NCBI RefSeq assembly: GCF_000420645.1
Contig: NZ_ATVI01000007.1
Coordinates: 426,934 to 490,933 of the forward strand
Direction: 5' to 3'
Source of the DNA: Nevskia ramosa DSM 11499
Lineage (GTDB): Bacteria > Pseudomonadota > Gammaproteobacteria > Nevskiales > Nevskiaceae
DNA: 64,000 bases
Every line of letters starts with the position of its first letter. Position 1 is the first letter of the stretch. Positions 17,576 through 25,685 of the stretch are shown here, piece after piece. The notes beneath the pieces were generated by a model, which saw nothing but the letters and a program-made list of their open reading frames with translations, was not told the DNA's origin and ran no database searches. The position numbers and the translations under genes were made by a program.

Positions 17576-18847
17576 CTAATCGGCGAGCGCTTCGCGCACC
17601 GTCGCCGAGGCCACCCATTTCTGGATCGTTTCGATCGAGTGGCGAAGCAGGAATTCGCCATCCTGCAGGATGATTTCCGACTTGCCGCCAGACTCCATCG
17701 CCTTCTGCTGGCGCTCCAGATTGCCGACATCCTCGAGGAAGATTTCCGCCATCCGGCAGCTGTAATGTTCCTGCTGGAATCGCTGGCGAACATCGGCGGC
17801 GACCGGCGTGTGCATCCTCGCCACCCAGCGTGTGGTGTTCACCGACAGCGGCCAGAACTCCAGGGTGAAGAAACCGCCGGGCGAGTAGAAGATCAGGTAG
17901 TTCGGGAACAGCCAGCAGATTTCGGTTGCCCAGTTGGACACCTTGTTCGGATTGATTGCCGGATGGTTCTGCAGCGCCTGCATGCCGGCTGCGTCGTTGG
18001 CGCCCAGCGTGTTGCCGGTATCGATATTGCTGTAGGCCAGACGCTCGACCAGCGACGCTTCCGGCGGCACATAGTCCGGATTGCCGAAGGTGGTCATCGT
18101 GCGATGGGCGCCGCGCACATTGCCGCTCAGCGGCCGCGCATAGCGATTGCTGTCGTTGGCGAAGGTGTCACCCAGGGTCGACGGATGCAGCACCGGTACG
18201 TGGTAGGACTCGCAGAAGGCATCGATGGTCACCTTCCAGTTGGCGCGCATGCTGGTCACGTCGACGGTGAACGCCTGCGTGGCGGACGGGGCCGGGGCAT
18301 CGCGAAAGGCTACCCCGAAGTTGCCGAGGAACTCGGTCAGCGTCACTTCCGGCTGCTTCTGCAGATTGATGAAGATCCAGCCTTCCCAGGTCTCGCAGGC
18401 GATCGGCGTCAGGCCGCATTTCTTCATGTCCAGATCGAAGAAGTTGGCGCGGTCCGGCACGCCGATGCAGTCGCCGGTATTGCGATAAGCCCAGTTGTGA
18501 TACTTGCAGACGAAGCGGCTGCCCTTGCCCGAGGTCTCGTGCACGACCAGGTTGGCGCGGTGCGAGCAGACGTTGTGGAAAGCGCGAATCTGATCCTTGG
18601 CATCGCGGGTGATCAGCGTGATGACGCCGCAGATCTCGATTTCCTTGACGATGAAACTGTCGGCTTCCGGCAGCTGCTCGACCCGGCCCATGCACAGCCA
18701 GGCGCGGCCGAAGACGCGATCGCGTTCCTGCTCGTACCAGGCCTGGGAAATATAGGGCGCGATCGGGATCGGTCCGGTGCCGAGGCCGTTCGGCACGGTC
18801 AGCTTCGGGAATTCGGTATTCGGCTTTTGCAGGTCAACGACGCTCAT
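17576..18847 (-). CDS. Rieske non-heme iron aromatic ring-hydroxylating oxygenase, alpha subunit (copy 2)
   Basis: A 423-aa alpha subunit. Rieske ligands are NVCSHRANL and CKYHNWAYRN, the mononuclear iron site is DAFCESYHVPVLHPSTLG, and a later Asp lies in IFLEDVGNLERQ. The start is ATG 18847 with GGAGAG upstream; the frame stays open to 19177 but that part overlaps the companion gene antiparallel to its coding sense and is not credible. It is a paralogue of the 11810-13063 enzyme, followed by the flavin monooxygenases and preceded by a companion gene. It probably hydroxylates the entry substrate. Confidence 0.93.
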   Translation of the reverse strand: MSVVDLQKPNTEFPKLTVPNGLGTGPIPIAPYISQAWYEQERDRVFGRAWLCMGRVEQLPEADSFIVKEIEICGVITLITRDAKDQIRAFHNVCSHRANLVVHETSGKGSRFVCKYHNWAYRNTGDCIGVPDRANFFDLDMKKCGLTPIACETWEGWIFINLQKQPEVTLTEFLGNFGVAFRDAPAPSATQAFTVDVTSMRANWKVTIDAFCESYHVPVLHPSTLGDTFANDSNRYARPLSGNVRGAHRTMTTFGNPDYVPPEASLVERLAYSNIDTGNTLGANDAAGMQALQNHPAINPNKVSNWATEICWLFPNYLIFYSPGGFFTLEFWPLSVNTTRWVARMHTPVAADVRQRFQQEHYSCRMAEIFLEDVGNLERQQKAMESGGKSEIILQDGEFLLRHSIETIQKWVASATVREALAD

Positions 18848-18896
18848 GAGCACTCTCCGGACAACTGAAAGGCGATACAGCCGCTTGCGAGATTCA

Positions 18897-19256
18897 TCAG
18901 CCTTGCGGCCAGGGTCCCCGGCCGATATGCATGCCGTGTGGAAATGGCGAAGCGGCGGCGCGCGGCTGACCATGGAATTCCACCGCCATCGCCGCGTGCG
19001 GCAGCGACAGCAGCAGGCGCAGCAACCGGATCGCGTCGTCCGGCATCGCATCGAGCGGGAACTGCTCCAGATAACGCAGACCTTCATCGGCGCGCGGCAC
19101 GGCCGCGTCGTAGAAGCTGCGGATCTCGGCCATCGAGGCCCGAGCCCGGCGATCCCAGCGGATGTCGTTGGTCGCACCCGCCCAGTAATCGACGAAAGGC
19201 TCCAGCGCCTCGAAGCCTGCAGGCAACGAATTGGGCAATGAACTCTGCATCTGCAT
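18897..19256 (-). CDS. Small companion protein of Rieske oxygenase (copy 2)
   Basis: A 119-aa soluble protein, paralogous to the one at 11472-11813. Shared blocks are EIRSFYDAAVPRADEGLRYL, then EQFPLDAMPDDAIRLL, then HAAMAVEFHGQPR. Start ATG 19256 has GAGGAG six bases upstream; a second ATG lies two codons in. Here the companion precedes its Rieske gene, while in copy 1 it follows, so the pairing has survived rearrangement. Function unknown. No metal-binding or redox motif is visible. Confidence 0.82.
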   Translation of the reverse strand: MQMQSSLPNSLPAGFEALEPFVDYWAGATNDIRWDRRARASMAEIRSFYDAAVPRADEGLRYLEQFPLDAMPDDAIRLLRLLLSLPHAAMAVEFHGQPRAAASPFPHGMHIGRGPWPQG

Positions 19257-19320
19257 CAGCGTCTCCTCTCTCGCATGGAACGATCGCGCTCTATCGGCGC
19301 GGTTCGTCGGCAGCTTTGCT

Positions 19321-20181
19321 TCAGCGCGGCTCGGGTTCGACCCGATTCTCGATCGCGCCCAGGCCTTCGATCTCGATGCGCACCACATCGCCAGCCTTCA
19401 AGTAGCGCGGCGGCTTCGACACGGCACCGACACCGGCCGGCGTGCCGGTGAGCAGCAGATCGCCCGGTTCCAGCGTCATTGCCTGCGACAGGTGTTCGAT
19501 CATCGCGTAGACATCGAAAACCATTTCCCGGGTATTGGAGTCCTGGCGGACTTCTCCATTGACGGTGGCGCAAATGGAAAGCGCCTGCGGATCGGCGATC
19601 TCGTCGGCGCTGGTGATCCAGGGTCCGAAAGGGCAATGGGTATCGAAGGACTTGCCGACCACGAACTGCGAGGTGCGCAACTGCCAGTCGCGAACGCTGA
19701 CATCGTTGGCGCAGCAGTAACCGGCGATCGCCGCCTTGGCCTGTTCGCGTGTGGCATGGCGAACCTTCTTGCCGATGACGATGGCCAGCTCGGCTTCGTA
19801 GTCGAGCTTGGTCGAGACGCTGGGCAGGTCGATATTGCTGTAAGGACCATTCGCGGAAGTGGTCATCTTCGCGAACCAGGTCTGCACTTCCGGCAGCGCC
19901 ATGTTCGCTTCGAGCGCGTGATCGCGGTAGTTCAAGCCGAGCGCCAGGATCTTGCCCGGGCGTGGAATCGGTGCCAGCAGACGAACGTCGGTCAATGCGT
20001 GGTCCGGTTGGGTGGTGGCGATCTTGTCCAGATCGGCACGCAGGCCCGGCAGCGCTTCCAGCAGGCCGAGCATCGTCGGAGGCGACTGCGGCAGATGACG
20101 CGCAACATCGTGCAAGCCTTTGCCGACTACCAGCCCGATCCGTGCCTGGCCGCCGTTCACGGTGTACGTCGCAAGCTTCAT
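19321..20181 (-). CDS. Fumarylacetoacetate hydrolase (FAH) family protein
   Basis: A 286-aa FAH-family hydrolase/decarboxylase. The typical core is ILALGLNYRDHALE, then the metal ligands in LDYEAELAIVIGKK (E-x-E type), then GYCCANDVSVRDWQ, with TGTPAGVGA near the C-terminus. Members hydrolyse acylpyruvates, fumarylpyruvate, or meta-cleavage products, or hydrate 2-oxopentenoate. It is the first gene of the leftward operon, divergent from the extradiol-type dioxygenase at 20356, so it probably handles the ring-cleavage product or a later intermediate. It starts at ATG 20181 behind a GGAGAG site. Confidence 0.9.
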   Translation of the reverse strand: MKLATYTVNGGQARIGLVVGKGLHDVARHLPQSPPTMLGLLEALPGLRADLDKIATTQPDHALTDVRLLAPIPRPGKILALGLNYRDHALEANMALPEVQTWFAKMTTSANGPYSNIDLPSVSTKLDYEAELAIVIGKKVRHATREQAKAAIAGYCCANDVSVRDWQLRTSQFVVGKSFDTHCPFGPWITSADEIADPQALSICATVNGEVRQDSNTREMVFDVYAMIEHLSQAMTLEPGDLLLTGTPAGVGAVSKPPRYLKAGDVVRIEIEGLGAIENRVEPEPR

Positions 20182-20282
20182 CGTCTCTCCTCCAGCGGTC
20201 CATTCAGTCGATGGACTTTTCTGTATTGATCATCGATGTGGAGTACCGGCATCCGCCTCGTACCTCGCATCGATCCGAGTTG

Positions 20283-20292
20283 ACCATATGGT
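20283..20292. promoter_or_regulatory. Palindrome in the divergent promoter region of the catabolic island
   Basis: ACCATATGGT is a perfect 10-bp palindrome in the 174-bp region between the leftward FAH operon (20181) and the rightward dioxygenase operon (20356). It overlaps TTGACC (20280-20285), a possible -35 for the rightward operon. Short palindromes arise by chance, so this is a weak operator candidate. Confidence 0.35.
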
Positions 20293-20355
20293 AAGAATAT
20301 GCAGAATGCAAGCACCCGCGGCACACACTCGGGATGCGACAGGAGAGGAGAAACC

Positions 20356-21021
20356 ATGAACGCAGACAGTCTGGCGACCACGCCGGCGCGAACCCAGGCA
20401 GCGGCTCCGGCCACGGCCCCCAACGGCACAATCGTGCCGACCAAGCTCGCGCATTACGTCATCCGCGCCAAGCATTTCGAAGCGATGCTCAGCTGGTACC
20501 GCACGGTATTCCACCTGCGCACCACCTTCGAAGCGCCGGTGATCGCCTTCCTCAGCTATGACGAGGAACATCACCGCATCGCCTTCCTGAACACCGCGCA
20601 TCTGCCGAGCCCGGACACGATGCGCACCGGCATCGACCACGTCGCTTTCACCTATGCCGATCTGCCGGCGCTGCTGCACACCTGGCAGCGATTGAAGACC
20701 GCAGGCATCGAGCCGTTCTGGTGCATCAACCACGGCCCGACCACCTCGATGTACTACCGCGACCCAGACGGCAACGAGGTCGAGCTGCAGGTCGAGAACT
20801 TCGACACGCTCGCCGAATCGACGGCCTGGTTCAGCTCTGCGGCATTCGAGGCCAATCCGATCGGCGTCGATTTCGATCCGGCAGCACTCAGCGCCAAGCT
20901 GCACAGCGGTACGCCTATCAACAAGCTGCTGCAGCAGGGCGCAGCGCCAGTTGCGCCGGGCAAGGCCTATCAGTTCACCACGCTGCCGCCACCGCCCCCA
21001 CCATCGCAGGGTCCGGCATGA
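20356..21021 (+). CDS. VOC-family extradiol-type dioxygenase
   Basis: A 221-aa vicinal-oxygen-chelate protein. Probable metal ligands are His in KLAHYVIRAKHFEAML, His in GIDHVAFTYADL, and Glu in YYRDPDGNEVELQVE, the pattern of type I extradiol dioxygenases (BphC/2,3-dihydroxybiphenyl class), though shorter than two-domain enzymes. Start ATG 20356 has AGGAGAGGAG upstream. The Pro-rich tail ends in the ATGA overlap with the next gene. In context it probably cleaves the catechol made by the hydroxylases, feeding the FAH hydrolase. Other VOC chemistries cannot be excluded. Confidence 0.85.
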   Translation: MNADSLATTPARTQAAAPATAPNGTIVPTKLAHYVIRAKHFEAMLSWYRTVFHLRTTFEAPVIAFLSYDEEHHRIAFLNTAHLPSPDTMRTGIDHVAFTYADLPALLHTWQRLKTAGIEPFWCINHGPTTSMYYRDPDGNEVELQVENFDTLAESTAWFSSAAFEANPIGVDFDPAALSAKLHSGTPINKLLQQGAAPVAPGKAYQFTTLPPPPPPSQGPA

Positions 21022-21422
21022 GCATCTCCGAGAACACCGCAGCCATCGACGCCTGCACGGCGCTGTGCAAGGCCTACGGCGCGCTGGCCGATGCCGGCAA
21101 GGCCGATGAGTTCGCTCGCCTCTATGTCGAGGATGGCGTGTTCGATCGCATGGGCCAGCTGATCGTCGGCCACGCCGCGATCCGCGAAGTGATCGCCGGA
21201 CGCCCGCCTGGCACCTGGTCGAAGCATGTCTGCAGCAACATCCGCGTCACCGTCGATGCCGATGGCCGCAATGCTTCGGGCGAGGTCGATCTCGACATGC
21301 AGCGCGGCATCGCCGGCAGCGACGAGGTGCAGCGTCTGCGTGGCATCTATCACGATCGCTACACGCTGACCGCCGACGGCTGGCGCATCCAGCTGCGCAA
21401 GATCGTGCTGGTTCCTTCCTAG
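21018..21422 (+). CDS. SnoaL-like / NTF2-fold protein
   Basis: A 134-aa NTF2-like protein. ACTALCKAYGALADAGKADEFARLY and VEDGVFDRMGQLIVGHAAIREVI follow the SnoaL-like start, and the end carries YTLTADGWRIQLRKIV, typical of SnoaL_4 members. Start ATG 21018 overlaps the dioxygenase stop by four bases (ATGA), so the two are translationally coupled. It may isomerise or hydrate the ring-cleavage product, or be a small oxygenase beta-like partner. The latter deserves thought since no separate Rieske beta subunit is seen. Confidence 0.8.
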   Translation: MSISENTAAIDACTALCKAYGALADAGKADEFARLYVEDGVFDRMGQLIVGHAAIREVIAGRPPGTWSKHVCSNIRVTVDADGRNASGEVDLDMQRGIAGSDEVQRLRGIYHDRYTLTADGWRIQLRKIVLVPS

Positions 21423-21511
21423 CGGCACTCACGCCGATATCCATCTCCCGGATCGGCGTACCTTCATTCGCTGAACCATGGTGGCCGCGCCGCGGCTTCC
21501 GGAGGCTGCTC

Positions 21512-24205
21512 ATGTCCGCAGAAAATCCTCGTGCTCGTGGCCTGTCCACCATCAGCCTTCCCGATGCCGATCCGCAGGAGACGCGCGAATGGCTGGACGC
21601 GCTGGATTCCGTGCTCGCGAGCGGCGGTGGCGAGCGGGCGCAGTACCTGATCCAGCAGCTCGAAGCGCGGCTGCGTGATCGTGGCGCCGTGGCGCTGGCG
21701 CAGCCGTATTCCTCGTACCGCAACAGCGTGCCGCTGGATCAGCAAGGTGCCTATCCGGGCGATCTGGCGATCGAGGAACGGATCGTGGCGATCCTGCGCT
21801 GGAACGCGCTGGCGATGGTGATGCGCGCCAATGCGGCATACGGCGATCTCGGCGGCCATGTCGCGTCCTATGCGTCGGCGGCGGAGATCTTCGAAGTCGG
21901 CTTCCAGCACTTCTTCCATGCCCGCAGCGATAGTCACGGCGGCGATCTCATCTACTTCCAGCCACATTCGGCACCCGGCGTCTACGCTCGCGCTTTCCTG
22001 GAAGACCGCCTGAGCGAAGACCAGCTAGGCCACTACCGGCAGGAACTTGCCGGCGGCGGCCTGTGCTCGTATCCGCATCCCTGGCTGATGCCGGAGTTCT
22101 GGCAGTTCCCCACCGGCTCGATGGGCCTCGGCCCGATCAGCGCCGTCTACCAGGCGCGCTTCCTGCGCTATCTGCGCGATCGCAAGCTCAGCGCCACTGA
22201 CGGCCGTCACGTATGGGGCGTGTTCGGCGACGGTGAAATGGACGAACCGGAATCGATCGCCGGCCTCACCCTCGCCGCCCGCGAAAAGCTCGACAACCTG
22301 ACGTTCATCGTCAACTGCAATCTGCAGCGCCTCGACGGCCCGGTGCGCGGCAATGGCCAGATCATCCAGGAGCTGGAAGCGCTGTTCACCGGCGCCGGCT
22401 GGAACGTCATCAAGGTGCTCTGGGGTTCGGACTGGGACGCGCTGTTCGCCCGCGATACGGAGCACACCCTGCTGCGCATCTTCGCCAACACGCCGGATGG
22501 CGAATACCAGACGCTCGGTGCCAAGGACGGCGCCTACAACCTCGCCAACTTCTTCCAGCAGGACCCGGCGCTGGCGAAGCTGGTGGCGCACATGAGCGAT
22601 GCCGAGATCGATGCGCTGAAGCGCGGCGGTCACGATCTGCGCAAGCTGCACGCGGCCTTCGCCGCCGCCAAGGCCCACAAGGGCCGGCCGACGGTGATCC
22701 TGGCCAAGACCAAGAAGGGCTATGGCATGGGCAGCGCCGGTGAGTCGCGGATGACATCGCACCAGGCCAAGAAGCTCGACATCGAAGGCCTGAAGGTATT
22801 CCGCGACCGCTTCCATCTGCCGCTGTCCGACGAGGACTGCGCGAGCCTGCGCTTCTATCGTCCGGCCGAGGACAGCATCGAGCTGCGCTATCTGCGCCAG
22901 CGTCGCGAAGCGCTCGGCGGCTATCTGCCGGCCCGTCGCACCCGGGCCGATGCCGTGCCGGTACCGGCCATCGACAGCTACGCCGCATTCGCGCTACAGG
23001 CCGACGGCAAGGAGATGTCGACGACGATGGCCGCCGTGCGCATGCTCGGTGGCCTGCTCAAGGACAAGCAGCTGGGGCCGCGCATCGTGCCGATCGTCGC
23101 CGACGAAGCGCGCACTTTCGGCATGGCCAATCTGTTCCGGCAGGTCGGCATCTATTCGCCGGTCGGCCAGCTGTACGAACCGGAAGATGCGTCGTCGATG
23201 CTGTCCTACCGCGAAGCGACCGATGGCCAGTTGCTCGAAGAGGGCATCAACGAGGCCGGCGCCCTCGCCTCGTGGACGGCGGCCGCCACCTCGTACAGCG
23301 TCAGCGGCGTGCCGATGCTGCCGTTCTACATCTACTACTCGATGTTCGGCTTCCAGCGAGTCGGCGATCTGATCTGGGCCGCGGCCGATCAGCGCGCCCG
23401 CGGCTTCCTGCTTGGCGCCACGGCTGGCCGCACCACGCTCGGCGGCGAAGGCCTGCAGCATCAGGACGGCAGCAGCCAGCTGATCGCGTCCACCGTGCCG
23501 AACTGCCACAGCTACGATCCGACCTTCGCCGGCGAACTCGCGGTGATCCTCGACCACGGCATGCGCCGCATGCTGGAGCTGCAGGTGGACGAGTTCTATT
23601 ACCTCACCGTGATGAACGAGAACTACGCGCAGCCGTCCTTGCCGGCGGCGGTGCACGAAGCCGTCATCAAGGGCTTGTATCGCTACGGCGGCCAGGCGCC
23701 GAAGAAGCCGGTCGCGAAAGTCCGCCTGATCGGCTCCGGCACGATCTTCCGCGAAGTGATCGCTGCCGCCGAACTGCTGGCCCAGGACTGGAACATCGGC
23801 TCCGACCTGTACAGCGCCACCAGCTTCAGCGAGCTGTCGCGTGAGGCTGCCGACGTGCAGCGCTGGAATCGCCTGCACCCGCTGGAGACGCCGCGCCTCA
23901 GCCATCTGGAAACGCAGCTGGCTGGCGATGCGCCGGTGATCGCCGCCACCGATTACGTGCGCGCCTATCCGCAGCTGATCGCGCCGTATCTGCAGGGCCG
24001 CTACGTCGTGCTCGGCACCGACGGCTTCGGCCGCAGCGACACGCGCAGGGCATTGCGCCGCTTCTTCGAGGTGGATCGTCACGGCGTGGTACTGGCAGCG
24101 CTCGATGCGCTGGTGCGCGACGGCAAGATCAAGGCGAGCCTGCTGGCCGACGCCATCGCCCGCTACGGCGTCGAAGCCGACAGCAGCGCGCCCTGGACGC
24201 GCTGA
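21512..24205 (+). CDS. Homodimeric pyruvate dehydrogenase E1 (AceE)-like 2-oxo acid dehydrogenase
   Basis: An 897-aa thiamine-diphosphate enzyme of the AceE/MdeB class, full length for the family (E. coli AceE is 887 aa). The thiamine-binding motif runs from GDGEMDEPES to FIVNCNLQRLDGP (GDG...N). Other conserved parts are PHPWLMPEFWQFPTGSMGLG, the HDLRKLHAAFAAA region and the C-terminal VLGTDGFGRSDTR. No E2 or E3 gene is nearby, so it must use complex components from elsewhere or act on its own set of 2-oxo acids. Placement in the aromatic island suggests use of pyruvate, 2-oxobutyrate or a branched 2-oxo acid released by ring cleavage. Start ATG 21512 follows GGAGGCTGCTC. Confidence 0.92.
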   Translation: MSAENPRARGLSTISLPDADPQETREWLDALDSVLASGGGERAQYLIQQLEARLRDRGAVALAQPYSSYRNSVPLDQQGAYPGDLAIEERIVAILRWNALAMVMRANAAYGDLGGHVASYASAAEIFEVGFQHFFHARSDSHGGDLIYFQPHSAPGVYARAFLEDRLSEDQLGHYRQELAGGGLCSYPHPWLMPEFWQFPTGSMGLGPISAVYQARFLRYLRDRKLSATDGRHVWGVFGDGEMDEPESIAGLTLAAREKLDNLTFIVNCNLQRLDGPVRGNGQIIQELEALFTGAGWNVIKVLWGSDWDALFARDTEHTLLRIFANTPDGEYQTLGAKDGAYNLANFFQQDPALAKLVAHMSDAEIDALKRGGHDLRKLHAAFAAAKAHKGRPTVILAKTKKGYGMGSAGESRMTSHQAKKLDIEGLKVFRDRFHLPLSDEDCASLRFYRPAEDSIELRYLRQRREALGGYLPARRTRADAVPVPAIDSYAAFALQADGKEMSTTMAAVRMLGGLLKDKQLGPRIVPIVADEARTFGMANLFRQVGIYSPVGQLYEPEDASSMLSYREATDGQLLEEGINEAGALASWTAAATSYSVSGVPMLPFYIYYSMFGFQRVGDLIWAAADQRARGFLLGATAGRTTLGGEGLQHQDGSSQLIASTVPNCHSYDPTFAGELAVILDHGMRRMLELQVDEFYYLTVMNENYAQPSLPAAVHEAVIKGLYRYGGQAPKKPVAKVRLIGSGTIFREVIAAAELLAQDWNIGSDLYSATSFSELSREAADVQRWNRLHPLETPRLSHLETQLAGDAPVIAATDYVRAYPQLIAPYLQGRYVVLGTDGFGRSDTRRALRRFFEVDRHGVVLAALDALVRDGKIKASLLADAIARYGVEADSSAPWTR

Positions 24206-24243
24206 GCGGCAGCTGCATCCATAAAAGCGAGAGGAGAACGAAG

Positions 24244-25002
24244 ATGGCGAAAGTGAACGGCAAGGCGATCATCGTCACCGGTGGCGGCAGCGGCGTCGGC
24301 CGTGCTGCGGCGCTGTTGCTGACTGCCGACGGCGCCCGCGTGATGGTGGCCGATACCAACGAGACCGGCGGCCGCGAAACCGTGAAGCTGTGCGAGCAGG
24401 CCGGCGGCGTGGCGCACTTCATCCGCACCGACATCGCCAGCGAAGCCGAGGTGCAGAAGATGATCGAGGCCACTGTTGCCGCGTTCGGCCGGCTCGATGG
24501 TGCGTTCAACAACGCGGCCATTCCGCAGATCAGCAAGCTGATTCACGAAATGCCGCTGGCCGAATGGCAGCGCGCGCTGGACGTGAATCTCACCGGCACC
24601 TTCCTGTGCATCAAGCACGAAGTGAAAGCGATGCTCGCCACCGGTGGTGGCGCCATCGTCAATACCGCCTCCGCCGCAGGCGCAACCGCATTCCCGATGG
24701 CGGCGGAGTACGTGTCGAGCAAGCACGCCGTGGTCGGCCTGACCAAGGCAGCAGCAGTGGACTACGGCAAGCAAGGCATCCGCGTGAACGCGATCCTGCC
24801 CGGTGCGATCCGCACGCCGATGCTGACCGGCAAGTTCGCCGAGGACCCGAACCTCGAGCCCTACCTGAACTCCGTGCATCCGATCGGCCGCTTCTCCGAG
24901 CCAGAGGAAATCGCCGCCGCCGCGGTGTGGCTGCTGTCCGATGACGCCTCGTTCGTGCATGGCAGCAGCCTGTCCGTCGATGGCGGTTACATCGCGATGT
25001 AG
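24244..25002 (+). CDS. Short-chain dehydrogenase/reductase (SDR)
   Basis: A 252-aa classical SDR. TGGGSGVGRAAALLL is the nucleotide-binding loop and VADTNETGG places an Asp after beta-2, favouring NAD. NNAAIPQ is the NNAG-type motif, YVSSKHAVVGL is the catalytic YxxxK, and FVHGSSLSVDGGYIAM ends the protein. Start ATG 24244 has GAGGAG upstream. It follows AceE in the rightward operon by 38 bp. It may oxidise a hydroxyl intermediate of the pathway. Confidence 0.92.
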   Translation: MAKVNGKAIIVTGGGSGVGRAAALLLTADGARVMVADTNETGGRETVKLCEQAGGVAHFIRTDIASEAEVQKMIEATVAAFGRLDGAFNNAAIPQISKLIHEMPLAEWQRALDVNLTGTFLCIKHEVKAMLATGGGAIVNTASAAGATAFPMAAEYVSSKHAVVGLTKAAAVDYGKQGIRVNAILPGAIRTPMLTGKFAEDPNLEPYLNSVHPIGRFSEPEEIAAAAVWLLSDDASFVHGSSLSVDGGYIAM

Positions 25003-25008
25003 CGAGCG

Positions 25009-25035
25009 TTTGCGGGGGCGACGCCCCCCCCCGCA
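25009..25035 (+). terminator. GC-rich hairpin after the SDR gene, possible terminator
   Basis: GCGGGGGC-GAC-GCCCCC with further C residues forms a compact hairpin just after the stop at 25002. No clear T-run follows, so it may be only a weak or rho-assisted stop, or the pause before the MarR operator at 25065. Confidence 0.4.
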
Positions 25036-25064
25036 TTGCGCGCAGCATTTCGATGTGCAAGCAT

Positions 25065-25084
25065 ATAGTTCACCGGTAAACTAT
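25065..25084. promoter_or_regulatory. 20-bp near-perfect palindrome, probable MarR operator
   Basis: ATAGTTCACCGGTAAACTAT matches its reverse complement at 18 of 20 positions, with a central ACCGGT. It ends 14 bp before the proposed GTG start of the MarR gene at 25099. Size and symmetry fit a MarR-family dimer site and imply autoregulation, possibly covering the MarR promoter or leader. Confidence 0.6.
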
Positions 25085-25098
25085 CAGGCAACCATCTA

Positions 25099-25626
25099 GT
25101 GAAAGGCATCGAACGCTTGTCGGCTGTCGAATCGAGCACGCCACGCATGTCGCGGGCGCTGCCGGACATGCCGATGGCGCCAACCGTGCTGGTTCGCCTG
25201 ATCCGCATCAGCGCCTTCGGTCTCGGCAATTTCTTCGAGCCGGTGTTTCGCGCACTCGGCACCAGCGAGCACGCCTTCCATGCGCTGTGTCTGCTGGTGG
25301 CCAGCGAACAGGGCTCGGCGGCGCCCAGCGAACTCAGCGAAATGATCGGCACCAGCCGCGCCAACACCACGCGCATCGTCGAGGACCTGGTGCAGGCCGA
25401 GCTGGTCACTCGCAGCGTGCACGCGCGCGATGGCCGCCGTCACGAGATCGCGATCACCGCTGCCGGCCGCCAGGCCGTGCGCGACATCGTGCCGAAGATG
25501 ATCGAGCCGCTGGAACGCGCCTTCTCGGGCCTGAGCGCCGAGGAATTCGCGCTGCTCGACCAGCTGCTGCGCAAGCTGATCGTGTCACTGGACAACAGTG
25601 CGCGTGCGATGAGCGCTGCGGCTTAG
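25099..25626 (+). CDS. MarR-family transcriptional regulator
   Basis: A 175-aa MarR-type regulator with a winged helix. SELSEMIGTSRANTTRIVEDLV is the recognition helix region, and ELVTRSVHARDGRRHEIAITAAG is the wing with the DxRR signature. Flanking helices form the dimer interface. The start is uncertain: GTG 25099 gives 175 aa, ATG 25147 gives 159 aa, and neither has a strong ribosome site. It sits inside the rightward catabolic run, just after the palindrome at 25065, and likely senses a phenolic ligand, as many MarR proteins do. Confidence 0.88.
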   Translation: MKGIERLSAVESSTPRMSRALPDMPMAPTVLVRLIRISAFGLGNFFEPVFRALGTSEHAFHALCLLVASEQGSAAPSELSEMIGTSRANTTRIVEDLVQAELVTRSVHARDGRRHEIAITAAGRQAVRDIVPKMIEPLERAFSGLSAEEFALLDQLLRKLIVSLDNSARAMSAAA

Positions 25627-25685
25627 TACCGAACAATTTCATCAGTCCGTCGACGACGATCGACACAACGTGGGGGAGAGTGGAA

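Noticed and set aside
15590..18868. A 1092-codon open frame on the plus strand opposite the flavin monooxygenase and Rieske genes
   Set aside because: Its translation is rich in Arg, Gln, His and Asp-Val repeats with no domain. It is the mirror of genuine genes with clear FAD and Rieske motifs, an effect of high GC at third codon positions.
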